From: an uncultured Macromonas sp.
GTDB lineage: Bacteria; Pseudomonadota; Gammaproteobacteria; Burkholderiales; Burkholderiaceae
Reading direction: 5' to 3'
NCBI GenBank assembly: GCA_946481585.1
Contig: CAMLOF010000082.1
Location: 1-11,070, forward strand
Length of the DNA stretch: 11,070 nucleotides
The notes under the pieces were generated by a model. The model was not told where the DNA came from and did no database searches. It saw only the letters and a list, made by a program, of their open reading frames with translations. A program made the position numbers and the translations under genes. Below, piece by piece: positions 7,615 through 11,070 of this stretch (its first letter is position 1; every line of letters begins with the position of its first letter).

Positions 7615-9198
7615 ATGACACGAATCCGACTCTGGCTGCCCCTGCTGGCAGCCCTGACACTGAGCGCCTGCAGCACCGTCCCACTGTCATCTGACACGTA
7701 CGAGGGCTCTTCCGCCCAGGGCGATGGCGCCTCCCCCTACTCGCTGCAGGCACCGCCCAAGCGGCGCAGCCCTTCGCTCATCCCCAGCGGCCCGTTGCAG
7801 GCCTTGGCCGTCAGCAAAACCGAAACCGCGCCAAAGAGCAACGTGGCCACCCTTGAGGCCCCCAAGGACCTTTGGGAGCGCATGCGGCGTGGCTTTGCGA
7901 TGCCCGACCTCGACACCGACCTGGTTCGCGACCGCGAACAGTGGTACACCGCCAAGCCAGATTACCTGGAACGCATGACCGAGCGCGGCAGCAAATACTT
8001 GTTCCACATCGTGGAAGAGCTGGAGCGGCGCAACCTGCCCCTGGAATTGGCGCTGCTGCCATTCATCGAAAGTGCCTTCAATCCGCAGGCCGTTTCCAGC
8101 GCCAAAGCTGCAGGCATGTGGCAGTTCATGCCCGCCACGGGGCGGCACTTTGACCTGAAGCAGAACGCCTTCCGCGACGACCGCCGCGATGTGCTGGCCT
8201 CCACCCGTGCGGCACTCGATTACCTGGAACGCCTGCATGGCATGTTCGGCAACTGGCATCTTGCCTTGGCCGCCTACAACTGGGGCGAAGGAAACGTAGC
8301 CCGAGCCATCAAACGCAATGAACAGGCCGGGTTGCCCACGGGCTACACCGACCTGCGCATGCCGAACGAGACGCGCTATTACGTCCCCAAGTTCCAGGCC
8401 ATGAAGAACATCGTGGCAAGGCCCGATCGCCTGGGTGCCCGTCTGCCCTTCATTGGCAATCACCCGTTCTTTGACACTGTCACCATCGACCGGGACATGG
8501 ACGTTGCGGTCATTGCCGATCTGGCAAACGTGAGTGAAAAGGATTTCCGCCAGCTCAACCCGTCGCACAACAAGCCGGTCATCCTGGCAGCAGGCAGCCC
8601 GACCATATTGCTGCCCTGGGACAATACCCGCCTGTTCGAAGACCGCATCAAGACCTACAAGGGCCCCTTGGCCACCTGGACCGCCTGGCGCGTTCCCCGC
8701 AACATGTCGGCAGCCGAGGCGGCCAAACAGCATGGCCTGACAGAATCCCAAATGCGGGAAATGAACCGAATCCCTCCACGCATGGCCTTGCGCGAGGGCT
8801 CGACCGTGCTGGTTCCCCGCAGTGAAAAGCACAACGCCGACGTACCAGAACACATTGCCGACAACGGGCAGATCCTGCTGGCGCCCGAGGTTCGGGAACG
8901 CAGCGTCCGCTCGGTTCAGGTGCGGGCGGGAGACACTCTTGCCAGCATCGCCCGTGAGCAAAAAGTCAGCGTGGCCAATCTGCGCAAGTGGAACAAGCTC
9001 AGCGGCAACCCCAAACTCAAGGCCGGGCAGACCGTTTTCGTCCAGGCGCCCGCGGCCAGCAAGGCTGTGGCCAAGAGTGCTGACAACAAGCGCAAACAGG
9101 CCAAGGCCCCTGGCAAGAGCACCGTCAAAGTTGCCAAGAAACCCAATGGCAAGCCCGCGTTGCAGGCCAAAACGAAAAGCGCTGTTGCCGCCCGTTGA
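7615..9198 (+). CDS. mltD: Membrane-bound lytic murein transglycosylase D
   Basis: MltD cleaves the MurNAc-GlcNAc bond of peptidoglycan with formation of 1,6-anhydro ends and acts from the periplasmic face of the outer membrane. The 527 residues begin with a lipoprotein signal (hydrophobic 6-16, lipobox L-S-A-C with Cys19); Ser20 at position +2 favours outer-membrane sorting. The SLT domain (about 135-260) has catalytic Glu152 in F-I-E-S-A-F-N-P, G-M-W-Q-F-M-P-A-T-G (167-176) and A-Y-N-W-G-E-G-N-V (220-228). One clear LysM domain lies at about 434-477 (V-R-A-G-D-T-L); two degenerate LysM-like units are seen at about 292-334 and 356-401. The last ~47 residues are a Lys/Ala-rich basic tail. The ATG at 7615 is preceded only by a weak GGTG. 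It converges on the substrate-binding protein gene with a 15-bp gap. Confidence 0.94.
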   Translation: MTRIRLWLPLLAALTLSACSTVPLSSDTYEGSSAQGDGASPYSLQAPPKRRSPSLIPSGPLQALAVSKTETAPKSNVATLEAPKDLWERMRRGFAMPDLDTDLVRDREQWYTAKPDYLERMTERGSKYLFHIVEELERRNLPLELALLPFIESAFNPQAVSSAKAAGMWQFMPATGRHFDLKQNAFRDDRRDVLASTRAALDYLERLHGMFGNWHLALAAYNWGEGNVARAIKRNEQAGLPTGYTDLRMPNETRYYVPKFQAMKNIVARPDRLGARLPFIGNHPFFDTVTIDRDMDVAVIADLANVSEKDFRQLNPSHNKPVILAAGSPTILLPWDNTRLFEDRIKTYKGPLATWTAWRVPRNMSAAEAAKQHGLTESQMREMNRIPPRMALREGSTVLVPRSEKHNADVPEHIADNGQILLAPEVRERSVRSVQVRAGDTLASIAREQKVSVANLRKWNKLSGNPKLKAGQTVFVQAPAASKAVAKSADNKRKQAKAPGKSTVKVAKKPNGKPALQAKTKSAVAAR

Positions 9199-9213
9199 CG
9201 CCGCGCCTGCCAA

Positions 9214-10242
9214 TCAGACCTTGAACTGGGCCTTCGCCCTCTGGGCAAAACGGTTGGTGTAAGTCTCCGCTGGAACCACCCCAGCGAGCGACAAGTTCAA
9301 CTGCAGCCGGTCCAACGCCCGAATCACGTTGACCGGGCCCTGCAAGGGGATGGTTCCATCGGTGGCCAGGGTTTCACGCGACTTGTTGAAAGCCGCCAGA
9401 AACACCGCTCTGTCACCGCCCATGTGGCTCTCCGGCACGTGGGTGGTCAAATCGGACGGTGTTGCCGTGTGCAGCCACTTCAAGGCCTTGACCACACCAT
9501 TGGTCAGGGCCTGACAAACCTCGCCATTCTGCTCAACATACTCACGCGATGCACTCAGGCAGGAGCACAGCACAGGACCGCCAAACACATGGTCACTGTC
9601 GCGCAATCCCCTTGTGTCACTGACCACACGAATCACGCCACCAAGCTCCAGTCGTGTAATCACCGGATCGGTATAGCTGAGCGCGTCAATCTCGCCAAGA
9701 TGGAAGGCCTCCAGTGCCCTGTCCGCGTTGGCAACCTCAACAAAATTCACATCGGTCGGCCTGAGTCCGGCTCGCAGCAGCATCAGCCGGGCAACCCGGT
9801 GACTCAGGGTTCCTGAAGCGGCCACCCCGATGCTGCACCCCACCAGGTCCTTGAGCGTTGCGTGGCCTGGCAGCGCATTGGGCGACACCCCAAGAACCAC
9901 TTGTGGTGCGCGGGACATGAGAACGAAAGCCTGGTGGGGGCGGCGCTGCGCATGTTGCAATACGGTGCGTTCAAACGTACCGGCAAACACTTCGGCGGGG
10001 AACTGGGCCACATTTGGCAAGCTATGGGCCTGTACAGGGAGGTCCTGCAACTGCACGTCAAGCCCCTCGCCGCGAAAGTAGCCCAACCTGTAGGCCAAAA
10101 TCAAAGGCAACTGCTTGATTTGCTTAGAGTTTTGCACCACCACCTGAACACGATGCACCGTGCCGACAGGCGCGGCCAGAGCCGCCGGCGCTCCGCAGGA
10201 CGCCGCCAACCCCCAACCCAGAACCACCCGTCGCTTGACCAT
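9214..10242 (-). CDS. Periplasmic substrate-binding protein, NMT1/THI5-like (NitT/TauT-type ABC)
   Basis: This 342-residue protein resembles the substrate-binding proteins of nitrate/sulfonate/taurine-type ABC transporters (NMT1/THI5-like fold). Supporting motifs are L-A-Y-R-L-G-Y-F-R-G-E-G-L-D-V (49-63), the first-domain signature, then L-K-D-L-V-G-C-S-I-G-V (130-140) and G-E-I-D-A-L-S-Y-T-D-P (183-193). The N-terminus K-R-R-V-V-L-G-W-G-L-A-A followed by A-L-A-A is a signal peptide whose twin arginine (R-R-x-x-L) suggests Tat export. I chose ATG 10242 because GAGG lies 6 nt upstream and the signal peptide starts there; the frame extends to a TTG at 10284. No permease or ATPase gene is adjacent, so it is an orphan and the substrate cannot be told. 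It contains several cysteines (16, 136, 226, 228, 243), which is uncommon for this fold. Confidence 0.88.
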   Translation of the reverse strand: MVKRRVVLGWGLAASCGAPAALAAPVGTVHRVQVVVQNSKQIKQLPLILAYRLGYFRGEGLDVQLQDLPVQAHSLPNVAQFPAEVFAGTFERTVLQHAQRRPHQAFVLMSRAPQVVLGVSPNALPGHATLKDLVGCSIGVAASGTLSHRVARLMLLRAGLRPTDVNFVEVANADRALEAFHLGEIDALSYTDPVITRLELGGVIRVVSDTRGLRDSDHVFGGPVLCSCLSASREYVEQNGEVCQALTNGVVKALKWLHTATPSDLTTHVPESHMGGDRAVFLAAFNKSRETLATDGTIPLQGPVNVIRALDRLQLNLSLAGVVPAETYTNRFAQRAKAQFKV

Positions 10243-10382
10243 CTGACGCCTCGCTCCACACCATAAGTGGCGCCTGCACCACAATGAAGAGACTCCAGAT
10301 TACGTCTACGTCAACAAATTCACATCGGGACCGCCCCCGAGCGGGAAAACACGAATGGGGTGAACCCTGAGAAGGCGACGGG
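10243..10382. other. 140-bp intergenic region upstream of the substrate-binding protein gene
   Basis: This is the longest non-coding stretch in the window. On the minus strand it holds TTGACG, a good -35 match, within the tandem repeat GACGTAGACGTA (revcomp of 10300-10311), but no convincing -10 at 16-18 bp. A CCGC/GCGG stem with a C-rich loop lies near 10331-10344, without a T-run, so it is a poor terminator for recR. I see no small gene or RNA. Confidence 0.3.
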
Positions 10383-10976
10383 TCAGCGGCGATCAGCCAA
10401 TGCATGGGCAATCGTGCCCAGATCGACGTATTCAAGCTCACTGCCAATGGGCACGCCCCGTGCCAACCGCGTGACCTGGATATGTCCTTTGAGCGCCTGG
10501 GCGATCACATGGGCCGTCGCCTCACCTTCAGCAGTGAAGTTGGTGGCCAGAATCACCTCACGCACCTCGTTAGGCGGAGGCGCGGCAATCCTGTCAAACA
10601 ACTTCTGCAAGCCAATGTCGCGTGGCCCCACGCCGTCCAGCGGGCTGAGCTTGCCCATGAGCACGAAATAGCGCCCCTTGTAGGCGCCCGTGCGCTCCAT
10701 GGCCGCCTGGTCGGCTGGCGTCTCCACCACACACAGCTGTCCGGTCTCACGCTGCGGGTCCTGGCAGGTGGCGCAAATATCGTCCTCGGTGAACGTATTG
10801 CACAGCGCGCAATGCTTCACCCTTGACGCCGCGTCCTGCAACGCCTGCGCCAGCTGCAGCGCGCCATCGCGGTCGTGCTGCAAAAGGTGGAACGCCATGC
10901 GTGACGCAGACCTCACTCCGACGCCCGGCAAACGCTGCAGGGCACGCACCAAGGCGTCAAGCTGAGATCCGGCCAT
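10383..10976 (-). CDS. recR: Recombination mediator protein RecR
   Basis: RecR works with RecO (and RecF) to load RecA on SSB-coated single-stranded DNA during gap repair. The 197 residues are family length and show all expected parts: helix-hairpin-helix L-P-G-V-G-V-R-S-A (16-24), the zinc finger Cys56-x2-Cys59...Cys68-x2-Cys71, a Toprim domain from about 79 (L-C-V-V-E-T-P-A-D, then [16 protein letters not shown]), and the Walker-B-like C-terminal segment [15 protein letters not shown] (171-185). It begins 13 bp after the ybaB stop; the leader is T-rich (TTGTTTTTGCGCT) with no Shine-Dalgarno, so translation probably depends on coupling to ybaB. The order ybaB-recR is widely conserved, usually behind dnaX, which would lie beyond the right edge. 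Confidence 0.97.
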   Translation of the reverse strand: MAGSQLDALVRALQRLPGVGVRSASRMAFHLLQHDRDGALQLAQALQDAASRVKHCALCNTFTEDDICATCQDPQRETGQLCVVETPADQAAMERTGAYKGRYFVLMGKLSPLDGVGPRDIGLQKLFDRIAAPPPNEVREVILATNFTAEGEATAHVIAQALKGHIQVTRLARGVPIGSELEYVDLGTIAHALADRR

Positions 10977-10989
10977 AGCGCAAAAACAA

Positions 10990-11070
10990 TCAGAACGGGA
11001 ACTTCATGCCGCCCGGCAGGCCCGGCATGCCAGCGGTGATCTTGGCCATCTTCTCCTGCGAGGTTTCCTC
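10990..11070 (-). CDS. ybaB: Nucleoid-associated protein YbaB/EbfC, C-terminal end (partial)
   Basis: The minus strand from the window edge reads as 26 residues ending in a TGA stop. The segment [21 protein letters not shown] is the typical tail of the YbaB/EbfC family, small dimeric DNA-binding proteins associated with the nucleoid. The first three-quarters of the gene lie outside the window. Position immediately upstream of recR, 13 bp away, agrees with the conserved dnaX-ybaB-recR order. Confidence 0.9.
   Translation of the reverse strand, partial: EETSQEKMAKITAGMPGLPGGMKFPF

Noticed and set aside
7687..9213. A 508-codon open frame on the minus strand across mltD.
   Set aside because: It is a shadow of mltD with no recognisable domain, start context or conserved motif.
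10243..10284. A longer form of the substrate-binding protein starting at TTG 10284.
   Set aside because: The added 14 residues (M-W-C-R-R-H-L-W...) precede a normal signal peptide, whereas ATG 10242 has GAGG at proper spacing.

Overview
The window is a compact, GC-rich stretch of bacterial chromosome. It most resembles the betaproteobacterial order Burkholderiales, probably family Comamonadaceae (Acidovorax/Hydrogenophaga-like). The assignment rests on protein style and gene order (pyrG-kdsA-DUF1330-eno-ftsB, and ybaB-recR) and is a recognition call, not a computed one. Nearly all the DNA is coding. No tRNA, rRNA, CRISPR array, insertion sequence, prophage or integrated element is visible; the single tyrosine recombinase is the housekeeping XerD.

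Layout. (1) 1-3326, plus strand: a tight run holding the last codons of pyrG (CTP synthase), kdsA (KDO-8-phosphate synthase), a DUF1330 gene, eno (enolase), ftsB (divisome protein) and an unrecognised 145-residue gene whose start overlaps the ftsB stop. Gaps are 4, 16, 38 and 17 bp, then a 4-bp overlap, which suggests one operon. (2) 3373-4891, minus strand: a gamma-carbonic-anhydrase-like gene followed by hslO (redox chaperone Hsp33). (3) 4907-5737, plus strand: a DUF455 ferritin-like protein, divergent from the carbonic anhydrase gene with only 15 bp between the start codons. (4) 5749-6657, minus strand: xerD. (5) 6732-9198, plus strand: gloB (glyoxalase II) and mltD (lytic transglycosylase), the same gene pair that is adjacent in E. 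coli. (6) 9214-10242, minus strand: an orphan periplasmic substrate-binding protein. (7) 10383-11070, minus strand: recR preceded by the last codons of ybaB/ebfC.

The themes are mostly housekeeping: nucleotide and LPS precursor synthesis, glycolysis, division, murein turnover, recombination and chromosome resolution, and stress handling (Hsp33, glyoxalase). I found no convincing new multi-gene system. The points most worth a second look are the 15-bp divergent intergenic region, whose near-palindromic overlapping -10 elements are spaced to give leaderless transcripts in both directions; the unrecognised cysteine-motif protein coupled to ftsB; and the clustered CCGGT motifs in front of mltD.
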